Assembly (NCBI RefSeq): GCF_020166345.1
Contig: NZ_JAIUJS010000001.1
Span: forward strand, 248,001 to 312,000
Source of the DNA: Winogradskyella vincentii
GTDB lineage: Bacteria > Bacteroidota > Bacteroidia > Flavobacteriales > Flavobacteriaceae
Length of the DNA: 64,000 nucleotides
Direction: 5' to 3'
Part shown: one piece after another, positions 26,000 through 34,971 of the stretch
How the letters are laid out: every line of letters begins with the position of its first letter
How positions within the stretch are numbered: the first letter of the stretch is position 1
Position numbers and translations under genes: made by a program
Notes under the pieces: model-generated
What the model was told of the DNA's origin: nothing
What the model saw: only the letters and a program-made list of their open reading frames with translations
The model's database searches: none

Positions 26000-27682
26000 A
26001 TGAGAAAATTAATATTGTTATTGATTTTTTGTTTGTCATTAAATCAAGCTTCTGCTCAGTTATTAGATAATTTAAGATTAGGACTAGAATCTAATATGGC
26101 TTGGTATAATGATGATAAGAGAACAGGTGCCTTTTTTGATGAAGAAAATAATGATGGTGACGAGCACGTTAGAGTAAATTCTTATTTGAAATTAGATTAC
26201 GATTTTCTAAAAAATTTCACTGCTACAGTTCAGATAGAATCTTATGAACCATTAGCATTATTGAATTATTCACCAAACTTTGAAGGTACTAATTTTGGTA
26301 TATACTCTTTAAACTATAAAAGCAATAAACTTGAAGCAAGCGCAGGTCATTACTATGAGCAATTTGGTAGCGGAATGATTCTGAGAAACTGGGAAGATCG
26401 GCAACTAGGATTAAACAATGCACTTTTGGGTGGACGAATGAAATATATGCCTCTAGACTTTTTAGCACTTACCGCCTTGTACGGTAAACAACGTGTAGGT
26501 TTTGAAACAGCAGATAGCGATATTTTTGGATTTAATACCGAACTAGACTTATCTAACATATTCAATTTTGAAAACTCATCATTAAATCTAGGTTTTAGTT
26601 ATGTGGGTAGAAATGAAACAGCAGATAGCGAGGATCCAAATTTTGATGATTTAACCAATGCTTTTTCTGGCCGTATTGATTTTACTGAAGGTAATTTTTA
26701 CGCGAATGCAGAATATGTCACAAAAACTGATGATGTGGCTGTGATCGCAGGTCAGCTCATTGATAACTTTGTTAATCCCGGTAACGCATTATTGTTAAAT
26801 ACTGGTTTTTCTCAAAAGGGATTTGGTATTGACGCTACTTTTAGGAGATTAGAAAATATGGGATTCTACTCTGAGCGTGAAAAGACAGGAAATGTATTTT
26901 TAGAAAACAATATCAACTTTACACCTGCTTTAACCAAACAACACGATTATTTATTGACAAATATATTTGTTTATCAAGCTCAATCACAGGTTGTTTTTGC
27001 TGATCCACAACTAATGGAAGCTGGTGAAATTGGTGGGCAAGTAGATTTGTTCTATAATATTAAAAAAGGGACTAGCTTAGGTGGTAAATACGGTACCAAA
27101 TTAGCCTTTAATGCATCTTACTGGGCTGGTTTAAAAGGAGATTATGATTATAATAATTTATCTTATGACGTTGATTATTTTGGCTTTGGTGAGAAGTATT
27201 TCTCTGATATAAGTTTGGAAATCAGAAAAAAATGGAATAAAAAAGTTAATTCCATTTTCTATTATGTCAATCAGTATTATAATCAAAGAACCATAGAAGA
27301 CAACTTTTCCGGAGAACAGATTAAAACAAATATTGTTGTTGGTGAGACTATTTACAAATTTGGTAGGATTGGGCAATCAGTACGTTTAGAATTTCAAAAG
27401 CTCTGGTCTAATTCTGACAATCATGATTGGATTGGAGGTACTTTTGAATATAACGTCAGTCCAAGACTATCGTTTTATGTCAATGATATTTATAACAGTG
27501 GAATGGATAGCAGTACTTCCGAAAACCATTACTACAATTTTGGCGGAAGTTATAATAAGGGGACAACACGCTTCTCGTTAAATTACGGAAGGCAACGTGC
27601 AGGATTGGTATGTGTTGGTGGTGTTTGCCGTTTTGTACCTGAGGCTACAGGTCTGTCAGCAAGTTTATTAATGTCTTTTTAA
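26000..27682 (+). CDS. DUF6029 outer membrane beta-barrel protein
   Basis: 560 residues with a signal peptide (about 1-19, ending ASAQ). The mature protein is made of repeated amphipathic beta strands with aromatic girdles and ends in phenylalanine, as expected for an outer membrane barrel. Blocks such as HYYEQFGSGMILRNWEDRQ (residues 114-132) are typical of DUF6029. Near the C-terminus VCVGGVCRF holds two cysteines five residues apart, the only pair in the mature part, which could be the substrate of the upstream TlpA-like protein. The function is not known; a channel for a small molecule or a binding role is possible. Confidence 0.82.
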   Translation: MRKLILLLIFCLSLNQASAQLLDNLRLGLESNMAWYNDDKRTGAFFDEENNDGDEHVRVNSYLKLDYDFLKNFTATVQIESYEPLALLNYSPNFEGTNFGIYSLNYKSNKLEASAGHYYEQFGSGMILRNWEDRQLGLNNALLGGRMKYMPLDFLALTALYGKQRVGFETADSDIFGFNTELDLSNIFNFENSSLNLGFSYVGRNETADSEDPNFDDLTNAFSGRIDFTEGNFYANAEYVTKTDDVAVIAGQLIDNFVNPGNALLLNTGFSQKGFGIDATFRRLENMGFYSEREKTGNVFLENNINFTPALTKQHDYLLTNIFVYQAQSQVVFADPQLMEAGEIGGQVDLFYNIKKGTSLGGKYGTKLAFNASYWAGLKGDYDYNNLSYDVDYFGFGEKYFSDISLEIRKKWNKKVNSIFYYVNQYYNQRTIEDNFSGEQIKTNIVVGETIYKFGRIGQSVRLEFQKLWSNSDNHDWIGGTFEYNVSPRLSFYVNDIYNSGMDSSTSENHYYNFGGSYNKGTTRFSLNYGRQRAGLVCVGGVCRFVPEATGLSASLLMSF

Positions 27683-27691
27683 AGATTAAGC

Positions 27692-28318
27692 TTATTTAAA
27701 TTTTAAAGGTAAATAAATCACCTTCTTTGTCTTGAAAAAATCTTCTTCAAAATAATCAGACAATAAATAAGCTTTGACGTTAGTATACTGCTTTAATTCA
27801 TCAGTCAAGTCTCCTCCTTTTAAGTAGAGAATTCCATTTTTCAAGCTGTTCTTTTGTTTTTTGGCTATTTTACCTTTTACCCATTTGGTAAATTCCGGCA
27901 TTGCGGTCACAGCTCTACTAACTATAAAATCATAAGTTTCGTCAATGGCTTCTACCCTACTATGCGTGGTTCTTATATTTTTTAATTCAATCGCTTCTGC
28001 AATCGCATCGATAACTTTTAGTTTCTTATTAATACTATCTACAAGATGAAACTGGCAATTAGGAAATAAAATAGCTAATGGTACACCAGGAAATCCACCT
28101 CCAGTTCCAACATCTAAAATTGATGTTTTATCTTTAAATTCAATAACTTTTGCAATGCCAAGTGAGTGCAAAACATGCTTTAAATACAATTCATCGATAT
28201 CCTTTCTCGAAACAACATTTATCTTTGAATTCCAGTCTTTATATAATGCCTCCAAAGCCTCAAATTGTTGAATCTGAGAGTCGGATAAATGAGGAAAGTA
28301 TTTTAATATTAATTCCAC
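27692..28318 (-). CDS. rsmG: 16S rRNA (guanine527-N7)-methyltransferase
   Basis: 208 residues from GTG. RsmG methylates N7 of G527 in the 530 loop of 16S rRNA. The SAM-binding motif ILDVGTGGGFPGVPLAILFP lies near residues 70-90, and SRKDIDELYLKHVLHSLG and the RAVTAMPEF block identify the family. The frame extends to a TTG at 28336, but that codon is the end of the -7 box TATTTTTG (28334-28341). GTG at 28318 gives MELILKYFPHL, the usual RsmG N-terminus, so it is chosen. The stop is ten bases from the convergent DUF6029 gene. Confidence 0.93.
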   Translation of the reverse strand: MELILKYFPHLSDSQIQQFEALEALYKDWNSKINVVSRKDIDELYLKHVLHSLGIAKVIEFKDKTSILDVGTGGGFPGVPLAILFPNCQFHLVDSINKKLKVIDAIAEAIELKNIRTTHSRVEAIDETYDFIVSRAVTAMPEFTKWVKGKIAKKQKNSLKNGILYLKGGDLTDELKQYTNVKAYLLSDYFEEDFFKTKKVIYLPLKFK

Positions 28319-28333
28319 TTTATTGATTTTTGG

Positions 28334-28341
28334 CAAAAATA
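28334..28341 (-). promoter_or_regulatory. -7 box for rsmG
   Basis: The minus strand reads TATTTTTG, 15 bases before the GTG start. It decides the start-codon choice, because the upstream TTG is inside this box. Confidence 0.45.
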
Positions 28342-28401
28342 CATTTTTTTACTTTGGATAAAATTAACGTTTAAGGATAATGGTTGGTTTTAATTATTAT
28401 T

Positions 28402-28409
28402 TATCTTTG
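28402..28409 (+). promoter_or_regulatory. -7 box for the desaturase gene
   Basis: TATCTTTG, 54 bases before the ATG at 28464. A TTG at 28384-28386 is closer than the usual 18-base spacing, so only the -7 part is called. Confidence 0.4.
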
Positions 28410-28463
28410 ACGAGTTTTAATGCAGTTTAACCCTAATCATTAGAATAAAAAACTAGGAATTAT

Positions 28464-29564
28464 ATGGCAAATCAAACCCTATCTTTTTCAAGATCCGATT
28501 CGGCAAAATTTTTCAGAACCCTTAACAAAAGAGTGAATAACTATTTTAAGGAAAACAATATAAAACGAACCGGAAATTGGCAACTTTGGGTAAAAACCAT
28601 AGTTATGTTCGCTTTATTTTTAACACCCTATTTTTTATTGCTAACCTTAGATATTCCCACTTGGGCTCAGATTCTTTTAACCATTGTAATGGGTATAGGA
28701 ATGGCTGGTGTTGGTATGAATGTTATGCATGATGGAAATCATGGTTCATTCTCAAACAAAGAATGGATAAATAGGTTAATGGGAAGTAGTATTTATATCC
28801 TAGCTGGTAATGTATACAACTGGAAGGTTCAACATAACGTACTACATCATACCTACACAAATATTCATGGTCACGACGAAGATTTAGAAGCCGGAAGAAT
28901 ACTCCGATTCTCTAAACATACTCAATGGCGCAAACACCATAAATTTCAGCACTACTATTCAATTTTATTATATGGTTTATTAACAATTAATTGGGCTATC
29001 ACTACTGATTTTCAGCAAATGCATCGTTACATGAAGCGTAAGTTGTCTTATGGGAAATTACCAAATCCATTTGTTAATTGGAGTAAACTGGTAATAACAA
29101 AACTTATTTATTTATCCATGTGGATCGTTTTACCAATTGTATTAACTGATATTGCTTGGTATAAAATTTTAATAGGTTTCTTTATAATGCACTATGTTGC
29201 TGGTCTCATTTTAAGTGTTGTATTTCAGTTGGCCCATGTCATGGACGAAGCAGAAATGCCAATGCCAGAGAAAGATGGTACAATGAAAAATACTTGGGCA
29301 ATTCACCAGTTAAAAACAACTGTAAATTTTGGGGCAAAAAGCTGGTTAATTAACTGGTATACTGGTGGCTTAAACCATCAGGTTGAACATCATATATTTC
29401 CTCACATAAGCCATATCCACTATGGTAAAATTGCCAAGATTGTTAAGGATACAGCTAAAGAATTTAATTTACCTTATAAAGAATATAAAACTACAAGAAA
29501 AGCAATTGCCGCGCACTTTAGGTTTCTTAAGGAAATGGGAATGCGACCAGCAATGCAGGCATAA
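28464..29564 (+). CDS. Membrane fatty acid desaturase
   Basis: 366 residues with paired membrane hairpins and the three histidine boxes of di-iron desaturases: HDGNH (H89, H93), HNVLHH (H124, H128, H129) and HQVEHH (H305, H309, H310). The Q-x-x-H-H form of the third box (Q306) is that of front-end desaturases, which add a double bond between an existing one and the carboxyl end. There is no fused cytochrome b5 domain, so a separate electron donor is needed. Substrate is probably acyl-CoA or a phospholipid; the exact position is unknown. It is 18 bases before the aminotransferase gene. Confidence 0.88.
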   Translation: MANQTLSFSRSDSAKFFRTLNKRVNNYFKENNIKRTGNWQLWVKTIVMFALFLTPYFLLLTLDIPTWAQILLTIVMGIGMAGVGMNVMHDGNHGSFSNKEWINRLMGSSIYILAGNVYNWKVQHNVLHHTYTNIHGHDEDLEAGRILRFSKHTQWRKHHKFQHYYSILLYGLLTINWAITTDFQQMHRYMKRKLSYGKLPNPFVNWSKLVITKLIYLSMWIVLPIVLTDIAWYKILIGFFIMHYVAGLILSVVFQLAHVMDEAEMPMPEKDGTMKNTWAIHQLKTTVNFGAKSWLINWYTGGLNHQVEHHIFPHISHIHYGKIAKIVKDTAKEFNLPYKEYKTTRKAIAAHFRFLKEMGMRPAMQA

Positions 29565-29582
29565 TTCATTTATTATTATATC

Positions 29583-30767
29583 ATGAACCAACTTTCAGAT
29601 AGAATTAATAATCTATCGACTTCAGCAACCCTTGCTATGGCAGCAAAAGCCAGAGAACTCAGAGCAGAGGGTAAAGACATCATTGGACTAAGCCTAGGAG
29701 AACCAGATTTTAATACTCCGGATTTTATTAAAGACGCTGCCATTGAAGCAATTAATCAAAATTATAATAGTTATACTCCTGTAGATGGTTATGGTGATCT
29801 TAAAAATGCCATAATCACTAAATTCAAAAGAGACAATAATCTTAGTTATGTACCTGCTCAAATTGTTGTTTCTACAGGTGCAAAGCAATCATTGTCAAAT
29901 GTAGCTGCAGTTTTAATTAATGAAGGTGATGAAGTTATCCTACCATGTCCATATTGGGTAAGTTATAGTGACATTGTAAAATTAAATGGCGGAATTCCAG
30001 TAGAAGTTAAAACGTCAATAGAGACAGACTTTAAAATGACGGCTGAACAGCTTGAGGCTGCGATAACACCAAAAACGAAAATGATTTGGTATAGTTCACC
30101 ATGTAATCCAAGTGGATCAGTATATAGTGAGCAAGAGCTAAGATCGTTAGCCAAAGTTCTTGAAAATCACCCTAATATATTTGTGGTTTCTGATGAAATT
30201 TATGAACACATAAATTTTAAAGGCGGACACTTTAGTATGGCCAATATTGACCATATGTACGACAGAACAATTACTGTAAATGGTGTCTCGAAAGCATTTG
30301 CAATGACAGGTTGGAGAATCGGGTATATAGGTGCACCAGATTGGATAGCCAGAGCTTGCAATAAAATGCAAGGACAAGTAACAAGTGGTGCTAACTGTAT
30401 TGCACAAAGAGCCGTAATTACAGCTTTAGAAACTGACCCTTCTAGCATTTCCTATATGGTAGAAAAATTTAAGGAAAGACGTAAACTTATATTGGGTTTG
30501 CTAAATGAGATTGACGGGTTTAAATCAAATGAGCCAGAAGGTGCGTTTTATGTATTCCCAGATGTTTCAGCATATTTCGGAAAAACAATTAAAGGAACAA
30601 CCATAAATAACGCAACTGACATGTCTATGTTTTTATTACAGGAAGCTCTAGTTGCAACGGTTACTGGAGAAGCATTTGGAAACCCTGATTGTATTAGGAT
30701 TTCATATGCCGCTTCAGAAGAAAACATTAAAGAGGCAATTAAACGTATAAAAGATGCGTTAAGTTAA
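29583..30767 (+). CDS. PLP-dependent class I aminotransferase (aspartate aminotransferase-like)
   Basis: 394 residues of the I-gamma subgroup. The PLP lysine is K237 in VSKAFAMTGWRIGY, N174 in SSPCNPSG and D204-Y207 in VSDEIYEH contact the cofactor, and R245 in TGWRIGY binds its phosphate. A conserved R near the C-terminus (CIRISYAAS) binds the substrate carboxylate. Members transaminate aspartate, and some act on prephenate; which applies here cannot be said. It is 18 bases after the desaturase gene but has no clear functional link to it. It ends at a strong terminator. Confidence 0.92.
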   Translation: MNQLSDRINNLSTSATLAMAAKARELRAEGKDIIGLSLGEPDFNTPDFIKDAAIEAINQNYNSYTPVDGYGDLKNAIITKFKRDNNLSYVPAQIVVSTGAKQSLSNVAAVLINEGDEVILPCPYWVSYSDIVKLNGGIPVEVKTSIETDFKMTAEQLEAAITPKTKMIWYSSPCNPSGSVYSEQELRSLAKVLENHPNIFVVSDEIYEHINFKGGHFSMANIDHMYDRTITVNGVSKAFAMTGWRIGYIGAPDWIARACNKMQGQVTSGANCIAQRAVITALETDPSSISYMVEKFKERRKLILGLLNEIDGFKSNEPEGAFYVFPDVSAYFGKTIKGTTINNATDMSMFLLQEALVATVTGEAFGNPDCIRISYAASEENIKEAIKRIKDALS

Positions 30768-30791
30768 TATTACACATCAATCGCCTTTTTT

Positions 30792-30829
30792 AAAAAGCTA
30801 TAACAGTCTTTGTATTGTTATAGCTTTTT
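30792..30829. terminator. Bidirectional terminator after the aminotransferase gene
   Basis: A 14-bp perfect stem AAAAAGCTATAACA / TGTTATAGCTTTTT with a 10-base loop and a T run. It also lies directly after the end of the small minus-strand gene at 30843, so it can serve both. Confidence 0.85.
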
Positions 30830-30842
30830 TTATGATTCAGTT

Positions 30843-31091
30843 TTAGAAAATTGCTACCAAGATGATTGCAAATATTGAAATTCTTAAAATGGTCGCTGTA
30901 TGGTTCACAACATTCAATTGTGAAGATCTAAGTCTGCGTCTTATTCCAAACAATGACTTTGTCGTAGTCTTGCTGAAATTCTTCTTCACTAAGGATTTAT
31001 AGTTCGAATTTAATAATCCTTGTGTTGTAAAATGAGGTACCTCAATGGGTTCTGATACAAATTCTAATTCTTGATTTAATACTAATTCCAT
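30843..31091 (-). CDS. Small tail-anchored hypothetical protein
   Basis: 82 residues starting at ATG. The N-terminal two thirds are polar with many K, R, S and T; the last 18 residues (TATILRISIFAIILVAIF) form one hydrophobic C-terminal membrane segment, giving a tail-anchored topology. It is not a known family. Support for its being real: it uses ATG, ends exactly in front of a shared terminator, and follows the trk operon on the same strand in an otherwise uncoded gap. Still, it may be a chance frame, so the call is tentative. Confidence 0.5.
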   Translation of the reverse strand: MELVLNQELEFVSEPIEVPHFTTQGLLNSNYKSLVKKNFSKTTTKSLFGIRRRLRSSQLNVVNHTATILRISIFAIILVAIF

Positions 31092-31253
31092 GATTGATGA
31101 TTTTAATTGGTTACGTAAATATGACGGACAATAATCAAAAATGTTACACCTCGTATCTCAACTATAGCAACAGATTGAGTTGCTAAACACAAAATATATC
31201 AGTAAAATTATAGGCTGGCTAAAATTTTGGAATAAGAAAATATTTCTCTGAAA

Positions 31254-32756
31254 TTATCGATTTCTCCAGAAGAAAGGTGTTAACAAAATTAAAATCGTAA
31301 AGAGTTCTAAACGTCCTAATAACATTAAAAATGAAGCCCACCATTTACCGAGCGCTGGTAGCGCGGCATAATTATTTACTGGACCAAATTCCCCAAGCGC
31401 AGGTCCAACATTTCCTAGACTTGATGCAGAAAGTCCAATTGCAGATTCAAAATCCATTTGGAACATTGAAAATATCGCAGCTCCAATAATAAATGACAGC
31501 ATATAAAGTATAAAGAACCCGAGTATGTTAAATACAATATCACCGGAAATAGATTTTTTGTTATAGCGGACAGGTAAAATTGCATTAGGATGGAGAGCAC
31601 GCTTAAATTCTAAAAAGCCGTTCTTAATAAGTATTAAATGACGTACAACTTTAACGCCTCCTGCTGTACTACCAGCAGAACCTCCTAAAAACATTAAACC
31701 AAAGAAAAACACGGTTAAGAACGGTGTCCACATTGTATAATCTGCAGTAACAAATCCAGTTGTAGTTACTATGGCTAAAACTTGAAACAATCCATGCCTA
31801 ATAGCACTTTCACCTTCACCAAATACCATAGGATGAGCAACCGAAGATTGAGAGACATCAGCTCTAAAATAAATGAGTAATGCCGCAACCAGAGTAAAAC
31901 ACAATATGAATCTAAAATATAATTTAAACTCATCGTCTTTTGTAATCTTAGATACCTTTCCTTTAAACAGATAGTAACTTAAAACAAAATTGGTTCCTGC
32001 TAAAAACATAAAAAACATTATGATATATTGTATGGCAGGATTATCATTCCAATGGGCAATACTGGCATTTTTTGTTGAAAAACCACCTGTAGATAATGTA
32101 CTCAAGGCATGATTAATTGCATCGAAAAAAGACATACCAGCAATTTGAAGTAATATAGTCTCAGCAACTGTATAACCAACATAAATTAACCATAAGCGTT
32201 TAGCAGTATCTGTAATTCTTGGGTGTAATTTATCACCTCCTGGACCAGGTGCCTCAGCAGCGAATAACTGCATACCACCCACACCAAGTAAAGGAAGAAT
32301 TGCAATAGCTAATACAATTATTCCCATACCACCTATCCAGTGTGTGGTACTACGCCAAAACAATACGCCTTTTGGTATTATTTCTATATCATTGAGTATA
32401 CTCGCACCAGTAGTTGTATAGCCAGACATAGTTTCGAAAAAAGCATCGGTAAACGAAGGTATTGCTTCAGTAACTAAATAGGGTAAGGTACCTGTTAAAG
32501 ACATAACGATCCAACCAAAGGCTACAACTATGTATCCTTCGCGTTTGTTCATTTCCTTACGATGATTTCTTGTACCGACCATGGCAAAAGAGCCAATTAA
32601 TAAAGTTGCTAAACCAGCTAACAATAGTTGCACTGTAACTCCATCTTCATAGATCAAACTAATTAATGTAGCAATCATCATAAAACCACCATTAAATAGC
32701 AGTAATAAGCCAAAAAAGTGAAAAATGATTTTATAATTTAAATGCAGTCGCGACAT
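31254..32756 (-). CDS. trkH: TrkH family potassium uptake protein
   Basis: 500 residues, about ten membrane segments, with the four pore loops of the TrkH/KtrB type: TGASILNDI, STGGFSTKNASI, TTTGFVTADY and SSLGNVGPALG. The glycine of each loop forms the selectivity filter for potassium. It starts two bases after the trkA stop, so trkA-trkH form one operon. TrkA regulates the pore through nucleotide binding. Uptake of potassium fits a saline habitat with sodium-based energetics. Confidence 0.96.
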   Translation of the reverse strand: MSRLHLNYKIIFHFFGLLLLFNGGFMMIATLISLIYEDGVTVQLLLAGLATLLIGSFAMVGTRNHRKEMNKREGYIVVAFGWIVMSLTGTLPYLVTEAIPSFTDAFFETMSGYTTTGASILNDIEIIPKGVLFWRSTTHWIGGMGIIVLAIAILPLLGVGGMQLFAAEAPGPGGDKLHPRITDTAKRLWLIYVGYTVAETILLQIAGMSFFDAINHALSTLSTGGFSTKNASIAHWNDNPAIQYIIMFFMFLAGTNFVLSYYLFKGKVSKITKDDEFKLYFRFILCFTLVAALLIYFRADVSQSSVAHPMVFGEGESAIRHGLFQVLAIVTTTGFVTADYTMWTPFLTVFFFGLMFLGGSAGSTAGGVKVVRHLILIKNGFLEFKRALHPNAILPVRYNKKSISGDIVFNILGFFILYMLSFIIGAAIFSMFQMDFESAIGLSASSLGNVGPALGEFGPVNNYAALPALGKWWASFLMLLGRLELFTILILLTPFFWRNR

Positions 32757-32758
32757 AA

Positions 32759-34108
32759 TTATGAGAAAAATGCTTCTACTTCAGAAATAGAGCGAGGCAA
32801 ACAACAAACAACTACCCTATCACCTGCTTCTATGGTAAAACTTCCTAAAGGAATTAATCCTTCACCATTTCTAATTACTCCACCAAAAATGGCAGATTTA
32901 GGAAATTGCAAATCCTTTATTTGATTGTTAGTAATTTTAGATTCAGGTTTAACAACAAACTCCAAAAGTTCAGCATTCATGTTGGTTAGTTTAGTCATTG
33001 CAACGACTTCACCCTTTCTTATATATCTAAATATGTTATTTGCTGCTAATAATTTTTTATTTATAAGGGTATCAATACCAATGGACTGAGATAATTGATA
33101 ATAGTCCATATTTTCAACTAAAGCAATTGTCTTTTTTACACCCTTAGATTTGGCTAAAAGACACGACATTATATTGGTCTCAGAATTACCTGTTACAGAA
33201 ATGAAGGCATCCATTTCAGATATACTCTCTTCCTGCAGTATTTCAACGTTTCTACCATCACCATAAATAACTAAGGCATTTGGTAATTGGTCAGCTAAAT
33301 CTTCTGCAACAGTCTTTTTATTCTCTATAAGTTTTACGTTGAATTTACTTGCACATAAATCCCTAGCCGTTTTGTAACCAATTTTACTTCCTCCAAGAAT
33401 CATTACATTTTTTATCCCAACCTTGACCTTACCAGACAATTCAAATAATTCTTCATCTCCTCCTTTAGAGGTCATAAAAACTACTGTATCGCCTTCTTTA
33501 AACTGAGTGTCTCCTCTTGGTATAATCGTATATTGTGTTCCATATCTTTGTATGGCAATAGGTATAAAATGTAATTCTGAATATAATTCTGCAGCCTCAC
33601 GTACAGTTTTACCAACAAACGTTGCAGTTCTTGATAATCTTAAACTTAACATGGTAAGCGCACCTTCTTCAAACTCATAAGTGTCATTAAATCCATATTG
33701 ATTTAATAATAACTCTATTTCACCAGCGGCTAGAGACTCTGGGGAAATAAGTTCATCAATACCAAATTTGGAAAACCCAATCGTCTCCTTGTCATCAATA
33801 AACTCTGTATTTGATATTCTAGCAATAGTTTTTTGAGCACCTAATTGCTTTGCAAGCACACTAGCTGTAATATTGGTTGTTTCTGAAGATGTAACTGCAA
33901 TAAAAAGTGCAGCAGTGCCAATCCGAGCTTCTCTTAAAATAGAAATGGAAGTAGCATCACCTTTTATTGTTTTAATATCTAAATGTTCGCCTGCATAGGC
34001 AAGGCTGTCCTTTCTAGTATCAATAAGTGTTATCTCTTGCGACTCGTAGGATAATAATTTAGCTAAATGAAATCCTACCTCTCCTGCACCTGCGATAATT
34101 ATTTTCAT
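32759..34108 (-). CDS. trkA: Trk system potassium transporter regulator TrkA
   Basis: 449 residues, two RCK (TrkA-N) Rossmann domains with their C-terminal TrkA-C lobes. The first nucleotide loop is GAGEVG (7-12) and the second GGSKIG (about 238-243); the acidic residue after the second strand differs between the two, so NAD+ or ATP/ADP binding cannot be told apart. It sits on the cytoplasmic face of TrkH and gates it. The gene begins the operon and has a -33/-7 promoter on the minus strand just upstream. Confidence 0.96.
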   Translation of the reverse strand: MKIIIAGAGEVGFHLAKLLSYESQEITLIDTRKDSLAYAGEHLDIKTIKGDATSISILREARIGTAALFIAVTSSETTNITASVLAKQLGAQKTIARISNTEFIDDKETIGFSKFGIDELISPESLAAGEIELLLNQYGFNDTYEFEEGALTMLSLRLSRTATFVGKTVREAAELYSELHFIPIAIQRYGTQYTIIPRGDTQFKEGDTVVFMTSKGGDEELFELSGKVKVGIKNVMILGGSKIGYKTARDLCASKFNVKLIENKKTVAEDLADQLPNALVIYGDGRNVEILQEESISEMDAFISVTGNSETNIMSCLLAKSKGVKKTIALVENMDYYQLSQSIGIDTLINKKLLAANNIFRYIRKGEVVAMTKLTNMNAELLEFVVKPESKITNNQIKDLQFPKSAIFGGVIRNGEGLIPLGSFTIEAGDRVVVCCLPRSISEVEAFFS

Positions 34109-34131
34109 CGAATTTGTTTCAAATAGGCGTA

Positions 34132-34163
34132 CAAATATACATATTATTTAATGCTGGTATCAA
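34132..34163 (-). promoter_or_regulatory. trkA-trkH promoter
   Basis: The minus strand has TTG (34163-34161), a 21-base spacer, then TATATTTG (34139-34132). The TSS would fall about 18 bases before the trkA ATG. The spacer is three bases longer than the 18 seen at the best promoters here. Confidence 0.5.
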
Positions 34164-34217
34164 TTTTAAAAATGATATAATTACAATTACAAATTATAGA
34201 GAACACTCTTATTACCG

Positions 34218-34225
34218 TATATTTG
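34218..34225 (+). promoter_or_regulatory. -7 box for ubiE-porT
   Basis: TATATTTG, 13 bases before the ubiE ATG. No TTG at the -33 distance. Confidence 0.5.
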
Positions 34226-34238
34226 CAAAAAATTTTTA

Positions 34239-34970
34239 ATGGCTGAAAAAGTAAAACCTTATAAGGATAGTGAGGCTTCTAAAAAAGCACAGGTCACGAA
34301 AATGTTTGATACCATATCAAAAGAATACGATGGCCTCAACAGAGTGATCTCCTTCGGAATAGATGTTAAATGGCGCAATAAGGTTGTTAAGTTAGTTTCT
34401 GAAACTAATCCTGAAAATATTTTAGATATTGCCACAGGTACTGGTGATTTGGCCATTAATTTATCTAAAACCAAAGCTAAAGAAATTATTGGATTAGACA
34501 TAAGTGACGGCATGCTAGAAGTAGGTCGTAAAAAAATTAGTTCAAAAAATCTTGATGGCATAATCTCTATGGTTATTGGCGATTCAGAAGATCTACCATT
34601 TGAAGAAAATTCTTTTGATGCTATAACAGTCGCTTTTGGAGTGCGGAATTTTGAAAACCTTGAAAAAGGACTGGCAGAAATTTTGAGAGTCCTTAAGCCG
34701 AACGGAATTTTTGTAATTCTAGAAACATCTGTGCCAACAAATCCTATATATAAATTTGGATATAACACATATTCAAAATATATTTTGCCAGTCATAGGTA
34801 AAGTATTCTCAAAAGATAGAGTTGCTTACAAATATTTAAGTGAATCTGCCTCAGTATTTCCATATGGCGAAGAATTAAACAATATTTTGAGAAAAATCGG
34901 GTTTATTAATGTCGTAGACAAACCACAAACTATGGGAGTAGCAACTATTTATACAGCATCTAAAGCATAA
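34239..34970 (+). CDS. ubiE: Demethylmenaquinone methyltransferase
   Basis: 243 residues. UbiE/MenG methylates demethylmenaquinone to menaquinone at the last step; in Bacteroidota menaquinone is the usual quinone, so this is probably the menaquinone enzyme. SAM motif I is [12 protein letters not shown]; the block [15 protein letters not shown] is the UbiE signature 1 and the C-terminal [15 protein letters not shown] is signature 2. It is one base from porT (stop TAA, then T, then ATG), suggesting cotranslation. The product is likely the electron acceptor of the Na+-NQR encoded upstream. Confidence 0.95.
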   Translation: MAEKVKPYKDSEASKKAQVTKMFDTISKEYDGLNRVISFGIDVKWRNKVVKLVSETNPENILDIATGTGDLAINLSKTKAKEIIGLDISDGMLEVGRKKISSKNLDGIISMVIGDSEDLPFEENSFDAITVAFGVRNFENLEKGLAEILRVLKPNGIFVILETSVPTNPIYKFGYNTYSKYILPVIGKVFSKDRVAYKYLSESASVFPYGEELNNILRKIGFINVVDKPQTMGVATIYTASKA

Positions 34971-34971
34971 T

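Noticed and set aside
34259..34795. Open frame of 178 codons opposite ubiE
   Set aside because: Antisense shadow of a conserved gene; no start context or family motif.
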